This document shows positions 10,549-22,335 of a stretch of 64,000 nt of DNA, piece by piece (within the stretch, counting starts at the first letter, position 1; each line of letters begins with the position of its first letter). The stretch comes from Caenorhabditis remanei (taxonomy: Eukaryota; Nematoda; Chromadorea; Rhabditida; Rhabditidae), in NCBI RefSeq assembly GCF_010183535.1, contig NC_071328.1:12214001-12278000 (forward strand), given 5' to 3'. The translations under genes and the position numbers were made by a program. The notes below the pieces were generated by a model. The model did not search any database, was not told the DNA's origin, and saw only the letters and a list, made by a program, of their open reading frames with translations.

Positions 10549-10897
10549 GAAATAATCAATTATGTAAAACGATAGAATAATGATTGACACTTTCACTCTT
10601 TTATAAAACAAAAATATGTAATGTTCTCTGTGCTTCTTTCTTCAATTGAGTAGTCGATGTAGTGTTAGATGAAAGAAAAATTTTCTGAAAAAAGTTTAAA
10701 CAAGAATTCCGTATTTTGCTTCGTTCTGTTTGCTTGTTTTAGATACAACCATTTCTTGTACCATGTGAACGATTCCAGCTGGGTAGCATAAAAAACCAGC
10801 TTGGTCATCAGTGAATTCTCTGTAGGCAAAATTCAATCGCCACGAAATTAAATACAAACGTTTTATGGGAAATGAAGAATGTGAAACACGTGGCCTT

Positions 10898-11341
10898 TCA
10901 AACATGCTGTGAAAAAACTCCTGTAAACAAGAGTTCACGTATTTCTGCTTTCACACCCTCATGCCCCTTTTCGATTAAATACATGTACATCACAGATTTC
11001 TTCATCGGAGCACTCTCCTCTACACTATCCCCCGATGTATCCTCCTTGCTCCTTTTCTTTTTCTTCTTTTTCGAATTCTCTGATTCCGTTTCCTCTTGTT
11101 TCTTCTTCTTCATGTTCTTGTTCTTTCCTGTGACAACAAGAGTTCGGATTCCGGTGGAGCGCACTTGCAACTCACCAATTTTATTCTTTCCAGCACAATC
11201 GAATCCAACGACTGGTGATAAGAGAATCGGGAGAAGTGCGCCAAATAATACGGATTTATCTGGAATTAAAAAAAGAGATTTCAGAGGAAACTGTGAATAC
11301 AAACTATCGAATAACCAATTGATAATCACTTGAATCATCAT
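10898..11341 (-). pseudogene. 3'-truncated copy of the small secreted gene
   Basis: Exon 1 (11341-11305) and the start of exon 2 (from 11259) are identical to the 8388-8967 gene. At 10988 the duplication ends inside exon 2, and the frame runs into unrelated DNA, ending at 10898 after about 30 new residues (YMYLIEKGHEGVK...). The frame would encode 132 residues, with signal peptide and Lys-rich domain kept and the Pro-rich tail lost. The full promoter with its GATA sites is included, so it could be transcribed as a chimeric gene; it may equally be a dead copy. Confidence 0.65.
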
Positions 11342-11995
11342 TGAACAAACTGAGCATTAATAGAAAATGGGGGAAAATTAATAGTGCTTTGTTTTTCTGA
11401 ATGATAAGTTATCAGTGGTTCACGTGTTTTCTTGTTTCTTATCAAAATGTGAGTTTCAGTGGATAATTGGAGGGGATAAAGAGTGCGACGTCAGAATTTG
11501 TTGAAATAGTTAGAATTTAGATGATTTAGGTAGATCAAAATAAGAGCTTTATTTTCACATTTGAAAATTTCGTGATAACGTCTTCGGCTCTTGAGTTATG
11601 GGAGAAATGGAGAGCGTTTCTCTTTTTGATGCTGGCCCTAGTCAGAACTGGTACGAATCAGAACCACTGGACTAAGGCATGTCCGGATCGAAACCGCCCT
11701 AATCACAGCTGACAAAAAATGATAAAACGTTATATAAAAGTCATTAGACCTAGATTTGTACCATTCTGATTTGTACCAGTTCTAATTCGGGAAGTTTTGA
11801 TTAGGGGCAACACTTGATTCAAATCATCTCCTCCTCTTCCTCCCCCCTAATCCGCCTGTTTCCTAGCACCTTCCCATCAGCTCATAGAGCCGTCTGTTAT
11901 GACCTGTGATTGACCTTTCACACTTTCGACTACATCGTTTCTCCCCCTATTCTGATGAGTTGTTACTGTTCTCCATTATATATAAACACATTGTG
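10988..11995. repeat. 1008-bp segmental duplication, copy B
   Basis: Direct repeat of 8614-9621 (offset 2374). Breakpoints are sharp: CATCACAGATTTC at 10988 on one side and CACATTGTG ending at 11995 on the other. Near-identity implies a recent event. Confidence 0.95.
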
Positions 11996-12489
11996 ATGAG
12001 AGAGTGTAGGATTGGAAGAGACTCAGACGGTAATTGGATACGAGTGGTTTCTGCTCGAGAAGGGAGGAGAAGTTGGGGGAACAGGCGGAGAGCAACAGAT
12101 AGGGAAATGGGAGAGAGATGAAGAGGGGGGAAGGGTTTTTTGAATGTCATGAGTTCAGGATCGGCTTAAGGGGGAACATCGGAAAACGAACTTATACAGT
12201 GATAGAGGAGACGAGCATCGTTTTGTAAAATTTTGAAGCATTGAAAATCCAAGCTATAAAATTCTATCTATAAGTGAAGTAATATTCTACAAATAGTGAA
12301 CTTTACTTTGTCTGTTGGCAAGTTTTTGGTATCTCTTGGGAGCCAAAATATACCGGTTTAAACGTACACCACTGGGTACTCCTTTATTAATTACAGGTGA
12401 TACGGTAGAGTGCGAAACGACATCTGAAAAAGTTGTTAAGAAGCAGCATCCAAGCAACAACAAGACAAGACCGTTTACATCAAGAATAA
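11996..12489. other. Intergenic, no gene seen
   Basis: Between duplication copy B and the 3' end of the acidic secreted gene. Open frames here are short and lack exon structure or composition of real genes. Confidence 0.4.
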
Positions 12490-12495
12490 TTTATT
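12490..12495 (-). terminator. AATAAA polyadenylation signal of the acidic secreted gene
   Basis: AATAAA on the minus strand, about 58 bp after the stop at 12553. Confidence 0.55.
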
Positions 12496-12552
12496 ATTTC
12501 ACATGGGTTAGTAAGAATGGCTAGTAAGAAAATGGTTAGTTATCATCCAAAA

Positions 12553-13276
12553 TCATTGAACCAATGCGTAGAGGACAATTGGAGCAACGAAGAATGTTCC
12601 AGAAGAACGGAAACCGGCAGAAGTCGAGTTGGTGGTCGAGTTGAAGAGGTCCTCAAGGGTGGTGACGTCTTCAACGTCTTCATCGTCGGCGACTTGTGGC
12701 TCTTCGGTGAAGGCTGGACGAGAAGTCACTTCCTCGACAACTTCTGGAGCTTCAGTCACTGGAGCTTCGGTGACAACGACCTCTGGAGCCTCAGTGACGA
12801 CGGCTTCTTTAGCTTCTGGAGCTTCGGTGACTTCTGGCTCAGTGGCATCGGTGGGTTCCGGGACTTCTGGAGCGGCTTCTGGAGCTTCGGTGACTTCTGG
12901 CTCAGTGGCATCGGTGGCTTCCGGGACTTCTGGAGCGGCTTCTGGAGCTTCGGTGACTTCTGGAGCAGTGGCATCGGTAGCTTCTGGGACTTCTGAAACT
13001 TCTGGGGCTTCTGTTGCTTCAACGGCGGCTGCTTCAGTGGCCTCTTCGGTCTCTTCTTTGGTTTCAGTTGGCACGTCGGCTTCAGTTGCTGGCAGAGCTT
13101 CGTCAACGCTTGGAACTGCGATCTCGTCGCCAGGGGCTGGAGTGACAGCTCTGAAAGAATATCGATAAATGTTTCCATTCCAGAGAATTCTCCACAACTT
13201 ACACTTCATCGGAGAAGACAACTGGTGCGGCGGCGATGAGAAGAATGGCCAAAAGGAAAGTGTTGATTGGTTGCAT
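12553..13276 (-). CDS. Secreted Thr/Glu/Pro/Ala-rich acidic protein, probably GPI-anchored
   Basis: Two exons: 13276-13203 and 13150-12553; 223 residues. Residues 1-22 form a clear signal peptide (MQPINTFLLAILLIAAAPVV). The body is low-complexity and acidic, built from TEAPE, PEVTEAPEA and PEATDAT units, with a 63-nt internal repeat present about three times. It then runs VEEVTSRPAF, an acidic DDEDVEDVTT, NSTTNSTSAG (N-glycosylation sites) and a hydrophobic C-terminus (GTFFVAPIVLYALVQ) that fits a GPI-attachment signal. It looks like a mucin-like or cuticle/cell-surface protein; no enzyme domain is visible. The opposite strand is also open because of the repeat composition, but has no splice sites or start to match. 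Confidence 0.8.
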
Positions 13277-14393
13277 TGTTGGTTGATGGGTGCTTGAGGG
13301 AGCGAGTAGAGAAGACGGTTAGTCGAGAGTTGATGTTCAAACGAGAACTGATTTTATTGGTATTTTCTCGAGCTTACATCGACTTTTATCGCATCATTTG
13401 ATCGGCCTCCACGTGGAATACGTAGCGATGGAAGAGATAAGGGGGGTGGGGGTTACGGGGATATTCGGGTATCAGAGAATTTGAAGTTTTTTACGTTTGT
13501 TGTTATTGGTTTAAATTTTGGAGAGGTCACGTGGATTAACAATTTCAACTTTTTATTTTTCGAACGGGCGGCGCGTTCTAGCTTCCCAGGATTAGCCAGT
13601 CACGAGGAGACTGTCCTGGCGTTCTGGAAGATTCCATTATTTTAAATTTTTATGGGTAATCTGTAAAAAATTATGTAGATTATTTTTGTAATTGACAACT
13701 TTTTTTTAGGACGTTATTCTTGGGAGATACGAGTCGTTGAAATTTTCATCTTGAAAATTGAAAAGTTGTGAACTTGGCTGGAAATTGGGAAGCGTTGGAA
13801 GTGTGGCACCCCCTGGCTTAATTTTTTGTATGGACGTATTATGAAGTGTAGATCTTCAATTTTATAGTTGACATATTTTTGATAACTCTTTTAGTTCTTG
13901 AGATACGCTATAAATAACAAGAAGCGAGAAAAGGGGAGAGAAGCCAACAGCTGAAAACTGTTATATCTCAGATACCAGCAGAGCTATCAAAAATTTGTTA
14001 ACTAAAAAAATGTGTAGAATTTTATATTGATTGATTTTGCAGTTGACAACTTTCTTGTGGAACGTCGACAAAATGATATATGAAGAATTCAAACTTAACA
14101 GATGCAATTAAAAACTGATGTATTTCAAAATAGTGCTTTGAAAGTCAGTACTGATTACAATACAGGAATTCAGAGATTGTAAATAATTCCTTTTAAGCCG
14201 AATTTGTAATAATAGCCTTATTGTTACTTTAGACAACTACTGGCTTTTGAAAGGACAAGCATATCAGAATTCTAACAATTTTCCAAAGCTCGCACTGTGT
14301 CTGCTCAGGAAATGTATTACAAAAAAAATTTCAACTACGAAAATAATCAAGTTAACAATTCTCAAACTTTTTCAGCTTTACTTTTTTGATAAC

Positions 14394-14668
14394 TACGTAA
14401 ATACTGTATTATAACGGCATGCCGTTATATTTTTCAACCGGCTCCTAGAGAAATTTTGTGGTTTCAGAAACTTATTAAAATTTACCGGAAAAAATTTTTT
14501 GGGAGTTCTATCGGCTGATCAAGAAGTTACTAATCACGCTGCTTCTAATCAGAACCAAAAAAAGACACCGGGATGATCACATTCATGAATTCTGGGTATA
14601 GATGGGGTGCCGTTATAATACAGGTGTCGTTCTATTACAGGTGCCGTTATAATACAGTATTTACGGTA
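14394..14668. mobile_element. 275-bp MITE with 26-bp terminal inverted repeats
   Basis: Left end TACGTAAATACTGTATTATA followed by ACGGCA; right end is its inverse with one extra C (TGCCGTTATAATACAG then TATTTACGGTA). The interior contains GATGATCACATTCATGAATTC, also found near 15640-15670 in a degraded relative. No coding capacity. Confidence 0.8.
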
Positions 14669-14937
14669 ATTTAGTTTCAGAGGTAGAATGCAGATAAGTA
14701 AGCCACCCTCTTTTTTCCTCCCGCTCTCTCAGGAATCAGTCTTATAAGCCATGAATCTCAGAAACCATCAGAGATATCAAAAAACTGTCAACTGCATAAA
14801 TAATGAGTATAAAATTTTAGACATTTCATTAGTTGACAACTTTTAGATATCTACACAAGTTCCAGAGCTGAAGTGTTGTGAAGTTTGACGCTCTTGCTCC
14901 TACACCTCTGCCAGGAGTCGTCAGTCTTTGACTGCGC

Positions 14938-15056
14938 ATATCTCGAAAACCAGAAGAGATATCAAAAAGTTGTCAACTACAAAAATGGTCAAAATATTAT
15001 GTAGATCAATTTCATAATAGACAGTTTTTTCCTAGCTCTCTTTGTTTTTGAGATAT
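14938..15056. repeat. Family B palindrome, representative unit
   Basis: ATATCTCGAAAACCAGAAGAG then ATCAAAAAGTTGTCAACTAC, a spacer, and the inverse arm ending TTTTTGAGATATG. This is a typical unit of the repeat that fills 13.6-28.7 kb. Confidence 0.65.
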
Positions 15057-15619
15057 GACCGTGTTTTGCACTCCACACATCTTTCTTCCTTTATAAAACT
15101 AGTTAGCTAAACTTTGAAGGCTAACCTATCAAAAACCAAAAATAATCCATTTAACAGTTTTTCACTGCACTACTCAAAATTCCCTCTCCCACTGTTTTCA
15201 CTGTAAAATGCATCATGCTCACTTATTCTCTCATTCTGTGTCAACAACCTAGTCTACTAGTGTGTTCACTGACCATCTCTCTTCTCATTTTCTCATTTCC
15301 AATATGTTCATCCTCACTTTCGCCCCGATTGTCCACTTGAGTATTATTGCAACTCTCTCCCTCCTCTTCACTTTTCCACACCACTTTCATTGACCTTATA
15401 ACTTTTTCTCATAGTCGGTCACTTGGAATTCTCTTTAGTTTAGTCGAAGTTCTACGCAAAATGGGCTTCTGTCGAACTACTGTAGTTCTGGGTTACTGTA
15501 TCAGACTCCAAGGTTACTGTAGTGCTACTGTAGTTCGCTGCAGAAGATTTGAGTTGCAAAGAAACGAAACACGCTGCGGCCGTTCCAGCTCCATGTATCC
15601 ATCGTTCGAAAATGCACGA

Positions 15620-15705
15620 ACACTTATAGTAGAAGAAACCACCCTGATAATCATGTTCATGAATTCTGAGTAAAGAAGTGGTGCCGTTGTAATACAGTTT
15701 TTACG
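15620..15705. repeat. Degraded relative of the 14394 MITE
   Basis: Shares the interior (ATAATCATGTTCATGAATTC) and the right end (GTGCCGTTGTAATACAG, then TTTTTACGGTA) with 14394-14668. Confidence 0.55.
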
Positions 15706-16260
15706 GTATGTAACTCCAAAATATCTTTCGTTTTGCAACTCAAATGAATTAGAAAAACGTGAGTAGTGGGAGTGACCCTTTCTCTCTCTTATACCGAATA
15801 AACCACTTGACAGTTCACTCTCTCTCTCGGCTTTTCCTCTTTATATTTTACATTCCTCTTCTCTTTATCACTTCCTTATCTTTTATCGTTTTCATTAAAT
15901 TTAATAGTTTTGTAGCTTTTTTTCTGAATTTTTTAATAGATATTAGAGGGTGTTGACTTGGAGTAGATGTCGCAAGTATACTACAGTAAGATGCTCGATT
16001 TTGGTTCGATTTTTTTTGTTTACAAATCGGAAGACTAGAACTTCCTTCTAGTAACAGTGGTCTATATTTAGAGACGCGTATCTCTAAAACTAGAAGAGAT
16101 ATCAAAAAATAGTCAACTGCAAAAACAATCAGCGTAAAATTTTACATATTTTAACAATACTTCCTTTTTTGTTCATTTTTCTAGTTTTTGAGGCATTGCA
16201 GTTAGAAATTGGGTAACCGAATAGCAAACATGACAGGTGTTCATTTGTTTCGAGCGTTTA

Positions 16261-16381
16261 TATCTCAAGATTTGAACATGATACAAAAAAGATGTCAACT
16301 GTTAAAATAATTTTCATAACATTTTGCATATTTTTGTAGTTGATCACTTTTTGATAGATGTTACAGTTCTTGAGATATACG
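16261..16381. repeat. Family B palindrome, representative unit
   Basis: TATCTCAAGATTTGAACATG at the left and CAGTTCTTGAGATATA at the right, with TGTCAACTG and GTAGTTGATCACTTTTTGAT facing each other inside. Confidence 0.65.
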
Positions 16382-16824
16382 CTTTCAAAGTCAAGGTTCA
16401 GTAATTTAGAAAGGAAAGAGAGACACAGAGAAGGGGAGTGCAAAACACGGTCATATCTAAAAAACAAAAAGAGCTAGGAAAAAACTGTCAACTGCGAATT
16501 TGATTTACGTAATATTTTGACCATTTTTGTAGTTAACAACTTTTTGATATCTATCTTGGTTCTTGAGATATGCCCCTCCAAATTCAAGTTACTCTAGTTG
16601 AGAGCTAGAGTGTTCGACTTCACTGCGCCCTTCCTCTCTGAAAATTGTGAACTCTTTGTGATCTACTTTTTCGGCTAGTTCTCAATTCCAAGAGTTTTTT
16701 TTTTCACCACATACTAACCACCCACTCAACCATCTCCATAAAAAACGAAACAGTCATAAAACCCATCCTCCCTTCAACTAATAAACCATTCATTGCTTCG
16801 TTTTCGTTTCCCGAAGAACACAAA

Positions 16825-17664
16825 CACAGGTAAAGCGCGATGGATCCATTGTGGGTCCATATGCGTCCATATCGAATATGGATCCACATAGGATCCATAA
16901 TGCGTCCACAAATAAAACGCGGATCGCGCGCGGATGGAATATGGATAGGGAGGATGTCGGTCGTCCTCGGATTTCCGTGGATCGCGCGTGCATCCATATA
17001 GGATCCATATCAGATCCACGCCCGATCTGACTTTCCAACGATAATCCGATATTCCGCTTTGCGTGTTGTTTATAATAAATCGAGGCGAATTATTTTTTAG
17101 GAGTTTGTCGAAATTTTCTCCGTTTTCCAGAGTTTTCACCAATTTTTTGACAGTTTTTGTTGAAAATAAATTATGGTTCACTGAATAAAAAATCTCAAGA
17201 ATATGCTTGAACTCATTTTGTGTAAACTGGATTTAAAAAACCTACAGACTATTTTGGCAATTGAAAAACAAAAATTGAATATTTAGTATACTGAAATTAC
17301 ATAAAAGTGAAACCATAATTTTTTTTTGATGAAAAGTGAGTGGAAACGGAGAAAAGTTTGTAGACGAACAGAGTTGGACGAGATCGGAAAACGGAACTTG
17401 AAAAAAACAATAGATAGAACACAATACACACCTTAAGAAACTTATAGTTGCAAAAGAATAAGTCTCTAGTATGCGAAACAGCCACAATATGTGGTGGTAT
17501 GAACCCAATCGAATCAAAGAAACCACGGATCGCGCGTGGGTGCAAAATGGATGCCGCCCGCGCGTGGATCCATATGGATCCATAATGGATCCATCTGACA
17601 TACCCACAGCATCCGCGCGCGATCCGCGTTTCATCCATAATGGATCCATCGCGCTTTACCTGTG
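16825..17664. mobile_element. 840-bp element with 26-bp perfect terminal inverted repeats and GGATCCAT-rich ends
   Basis: The first 26 bp start CACAGGTAAAGCGCGATGGA and continue TCCATT; 17639-17664 is their exact inverse. About 210 bp at the left and 140-200 bp at the right are GC-rich and consist of scrambled GGATCCAT, CGCGCGCGGAT and GATCGCGCG motifs, many palindromic. The middle (about 17040-17465) is AT-rich and has no transposase-like frame. The structure suggests a non-autonomous DNA transposon with subterminal repeats. Confidence 0.8.
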
Positions 17665-17949
17665 AAATCACTTTTTTCCCCTCCATTTCAGTTCGTCAAA
17701 TCATGTAATTTTGAGATTTTCTTTGAACAACTTGAAACAAAAAAAACATGATCGAATTAGAAGTTAAGTAATGCAAATCGGTGACGTAAATCTGTTCAAG
17801 TAGAAGTGAATTTTGGTTTAAATTTAGAGAATTTCGAGTTTTACGTCAGTAATTTTCGTATTCTTGTGTGTGGAGTCTGGCGCACCTTAGGCGCGTGGTA
17901 TTTTAGCAGATGACTACTGTAGTTAGCATAGAAAAAAATTGCACTTTAT

Positions 17950-18250
17950 TTGACCATTTTTTGGTAGGGGAACTGTCTTCAAAGTTATAGGTTGTCAAAG
18001 CCATTTCTCCCTGAAACCGACTAATTTCAATGCATTTTTTTTGGAGCTTTTAACTTTGACAACCTGTAACTTTCATGGTAGTGCCCCTACCAAAAAATGG
18101 TCAACTGCCAAATGATATGTTACTTCTGCTTTGTTAAGCCCATACAAAATTGAGTTCATCGGACAATTAGGTGACGCCGAAATACATAGTCAAAGTTGGT
18201 CATTTTCCACTGAAAACAGCCAAAGTTGATAACCTTTTGAGGGGTACTGC
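17950..18250. repeat. Family C palindromic element, copy 1
   Basis: Contains GACCATTTTTTGGTAGGGG, a TGACAACCTGTAACTTTCA motif and GTCAAAGTTGGTCATTTTCC, with inverse counterparts. Shared with 20933-21376 and 54090-54390. Confidence 0.65.
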
Positions 18251-20193
18251 ATCTCTTCCATTGACGCAAAAAGCGAGTTTTTACTCGAATTTTCTTGTTA
18301 AACTACTCTATTTTCATCATCTACTTTCTCCCTTTTCCCCTACTTTTTATCTCAACTTCCATTCATTTTGTAATAAATCAATCCACCTTATCGTCGTCTT
18401 CGAGATCTGCTGTAATTTTTTTTCTGAAAAAATGAAACAAGGAACCTTCTTTCTTTCTGTTCACTATCTCCCTCTTCTCCCCTTTTTTCAACTTCCGAGG
18501 TCATCTGATTTCTCGTTTTTTCCCTTTTTTATTCAAGGTCATCTCAGAAATATTTTTGTAACAGCCAGATCCTCTTCAGACTTAAATTCACTATAGTACA
18601 GTCTGTCTCTCCTATCCCATAAATCAAAGTTATATCGAAAAAGAAGAATATCTGACCGATTGTTTCCCAAAGAATCGTAATTTTCTCGTCAAGAAAATGT
18701 ACTTTTGTTCATTTATTTAGAAGAGAAAGTTCAAGTGAATCACACTGACAGCTGGAACTCATATAGAATGTGTTCGAGTGACCTCAGTTACTTTCTTTTT
18801 TCATTTCGTTTCGCTAATAAAATGGATCCAGCTGGATATTCAGATGAATAAAAGAGAGAAACTGAACTCATTTCGTTCAGTTTTGTTGTGAATTTCGAAA
18901 AAGTCTCAAATTTAAATAGGTGGCAATTGTCACAGTTTAATCATGGTTACCTCTATTAAAAGGGCATGTTTTTCTGTTTCTATACTTATTTTCCAAGATA
19001 ACGCACTAAAACTGATCAATTTTTGATCTACATCTCGAACGGTTTGTTGTTTTTGGAGAAACTTTGGGCTCGAGCTCACCAAGTTGGGAAACTGCTCAAC
19101 TTATAAATATTCCAAAGATATTGGATTCTCGACTTTCTGAATATTTTGAAAATCGTTTGATCTACTTGTGAATTAAAATCGAGTAGATCAATGAGAGTAG
19201 AGAGCGCAGAGAAGTCAGACACTCTATCTTCTCTGCGTCTCTAACGTGTCAGAAGTTTCTAGACGCATATCTCAAAAACTAAAAGATCTATTAAACATTT
19301 GTAAATTACAAAAGTTATCAGCATAAAATGTTGCGTATTTTACAATTAAAATTATTTTGAAAGCTAAGCTAGCTTTCGAGATACAAGCATCTGAAGACAG
19401 TGAAGTCAGTGAACGGCAGGGAAAACTACAAAACTTCATATTTCAAAAACCAATACAGCTATTAAAAAGTTGTTAACTACGAAATTATAGATCTTAAAAT
19501 TTTAAATACTTTTTGTGTTGACAACTTTTTGATAGCTTAAATATATCATGAGATACACGCCTCCAAAGCCAGTGCCTTCCCTGAAGGACTACTACATTTG
19601 AAGGCGCATATCTCGAAACCTAGAAAAAATATTTAAAAGTTGTCAACTACAAAGATGAAGGTCTTGTTTTGATCTCCACAACCAATAAAAATTTTAAGTA
19701 ATCTTCTTCTAATTTTCTCACTTTTCATATAAAAATTCCAGAAATTGTTATTCGGTCAACACTGTACGTATACACAAAATGCCCGAAACCTTTTTCTCTC
19801 GGAAAAACTTCTCACTTTCTCCTTTTTCGAAAATGATGATCGATGTTGGTTTCTCTTTTCTTTTTTTGCTTCATCTCCAAATCTAGATTCCCTCTCTTCT
19901 GTCTTCTCATTTCCAAAAAGCTAATGTTGTTCTTTTTCGAGAGAGAAGAACTTGTTCCTCATTCATGTTCATTTGGCTTTTGATCGAGATTCGAAAAAAG
20001 ATCAGAGAGAAATAGTGTAGAGGAGTGAGATACTTATACATAGTGGCTAGGTGGAAATTCCTAATCGGTTTTACGAAATTCCACGATTTTCTTATTCACT
20101 TTTTCAGCGTCTGCAATCGCGCGCTACTGAAATTCTTTTACCTTCAGTTTCAATAGAGCGCACTTGCTTAAGCCAAGCGTTCCTAATATTCTA

Positions 20194-20333
20194 TTAGCAC
20201 GGCACACATCTTACAACCGCGCTCTACTGAAACTGAAGGAAAATTGTGTGCGAAATTGAGAGACTCAGAGAAAAAGAGACATTTTTCAATGGCATTTCGG
20301 TAGAGCGCGGTTGTAAGACGTGTGTCGTGCTGA
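20194..20333 (+). mobile_element. 140-bp inverted-repeat element (MITE), family A copy 2
   Basis: TTAGCACGGCACACATCTTA at the left and its near-inverse (TAAGACGTGTGTCGTGCTGA) at the right. The core has GAGAGACTCAGAGAAAAAG and the inner arms TTTCGGTAGAGCGCGGTTG. A partial relative lies just upstream (20110-20175). Confidence 0.8.
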
Positions 20334-20570
20334 TAGCTACACTGTACTTCTCTTATTTGCTCCCATGGATATTTTTGAACTTCCGCCAAACAGCTGTCCC
20401 GGTGGAAAACAAAACTTTTTGCGTAGGTCTGGGTGCAAACGGATAGTTTTTTCATCACGACAGCTGAATCAACGTTTTGTTTTTATTTATTAAAAGGAGA
20501 AATTTTGTTCTTGGTGTCAGACTGCAGACTGTTTGATCGAGCTGACGAGGATTTTCAGATTTTCGATATT

Positions 20571-20605
20571 GAATTTTTTGAATTTTTTGAATTTTTTGAA
20601 TTTTC
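20571..20605. repeat. Short tandem repeat (GAATTTTTT)n
   Basis: About four copies of a 9-bp unit in AT-rich DNA. Confidence 0.8.
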
Positions 20606-20932
20606 TCCCCCAGCTTCATGAAGCCTATCTTTAAAACAGCGTATCTATAAAACTACAAAAGCTATGAAAAAGTGATCAACTGCAAAAATAATCTACACAA
20701 AATTTTACCCAATTTTGTAGTTGACAACTTTTTGATTTCTATTCAGGCTTTTGAGATACGCATCTTCAAAAATAACCGAGTTAGCCGTATGCTCTTGAAC
20801 TTTCATCATCCTGTTTTCGAAGCTCCAAATCTCAAAAACCTGAAAACGGCATGAAAAAGGACCCAATTAGTATACTATTAAAAATCTATATTTTCTTTAT
20901 ACAACAGTATAAACTTCAAAATAATTTGACCA

Positions 20933-21376
20933 TACAGTACTGCTTATCAAGGTACCAAAAGGTTATCAACTTTTTCTGTTTTCAGTGGAAATCGACCAAC
21001 TTTGATAGTGTGTTTCGGTGTCACCCTATTGTTCGATAAACTCAATTTTGTATTGACTGAACAGAGCAAAAATAGCACATAGTTTTTGAAAATAACCATT
21101 TTTTGTAGGGACACTATCATGAAAGTTACCGGTTGTCAAAGTGAAAAGCTCCGATATGTCCAAATTAGTCGGTTCCAGGGAGACCTGGTTTTGACAACCT
21201 GTAACTTTCAAGATAGTTTTCCTACAAAAAAATGGTCAACTGCAAAAATTATGTGCTATTTTGGGTCTGTCCAACCCATACAAAATACAATGTGTCGAGC
21301 AATCAGGTGATTACGAAATACACTGTCAAAGTTGGTAATTTTCTACTGAAAATGGCCAACTTTTACATCTTACTGT
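20933..21376. repeat. Family C palindromic element, copy 2 (most complete)
   Basis: About 440 bp with TACAGTA/TACTGTA ends. Arms carry GTTATCAACTTTTTCTGTTT and, inverted, CTACTGAAAATGGCCAACTT. An inner pair (ACCATTTTTTGTAGGGACAC against CCTACAAAAAAATGGTC) is separated by AAGTTACCGGTTGTCAAAG and its inverse. Confidence 0.7.
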
Positions 21377-22133
21377 ACTCTATGTAGTAAGCTGACACAG
21401 GGTCAGACGACCTTGTCTCTCAGCGTTTGATCAAGATTTTCGATCAACTGGTTGTTTTATTTCATCTCGAACAGAACACGCCAAGAAAAACCACAAAAAA
21501 GCTCTCTCTTGTCTACAATCAGTAATCAGTGTAATACTTAAAACAAGTAAAAGTAAAAGTTCTCCTCCCCCTCTCCATCTCAATACTTCAACCGCATTGT
21601 TTTCTGTCTCAGTGTCAAGATTTACACATTGAGAGTAGAATCAAGAAAAGAAGAAGAAGCTATTGTCTTCTTCTTCTTCTTATAATTCTTTTCTCTTTTT
21701 TTCATTTCTCTCTTGTTCGTTCGTTCGGCAGTAGAAGAAGTAGGAAAAGCAGATAATTTGTCAGTGTGACCGAGAGAATTTCAGAGAGGAAGTCGATTCA
21801 TTTATTACTCTTGTTCATCTTGGTCTTTGTCTATGTTGATAGATCAAATATTCCTGTATACAGTGATCACTGAAGCTAGACGGGCACTCTAAGAAGACTG
21901 TGACCTTTGAATAGGTGCGGTAGAGCCGTCGGATTTATTTCAATTTTATTTGTTTGAAAAGCTCATTTTATGGGCTTCCATTTGTTAGTTAACACTTTTT
22001 TGATAGCATTTCTAGATTTGGAGGTATAGACCTTCAAATTCGATTAGCTGTTTCTCTCTCCCCTCCAATATTTTAGTGTTTTTATCTCAATAACTATAAA
22101 AGGTATCTATCAGATGTTAACTAAGGAAGTATG

Positions 22134-22335
22134 TAAAATTTTACGCTTATCATTATTGCAGTTGACAACTTTTTGATAGCACTTTTACCTATTGAGATAT
22201 GCGTCTTTAAAGACGGGAGCTAGAAAAGAAAGCGCGCGCGCCGCCGACACCCCAGAATCTCTGCGCTCATCTTTAAAGGCGCATACCGCAAAAGTGAGCG
22301 GAGCTATCAAAAAGTTGTCAACTAGAAAGATGTAG
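22134..22335. repeat. 200-bp interspersed repeat, copy 1 (pair with 26405)
   Basis: Nearly identical to 26405-26605, including GATATGCGTCTTTAAAGACG, a GCGCGCGCCGCCGAC segment and CTTTAAAGGCGCAT. It embeds family B arms. Confidence 0.8.

Noticed and set aside
10138..10575. 145-codon frame across the minisatellite as a gene
   Set aside because: Open only because the unit is 72 bp; no upstream exon, signal or domain.
12629..13168. 179-codon Ser/Val/Gly-rich open frame on the plus strand
   Set aside because: It is the antisense of the Thr/Glu/Pro repeat protein, open because of codon composition; no splice or signal evidence.
17242..17686. Open frames of 129-135 codons inside the 840-bp element
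   Set aside because: No transposase motif; composition follows the GGATCCAT repeats.
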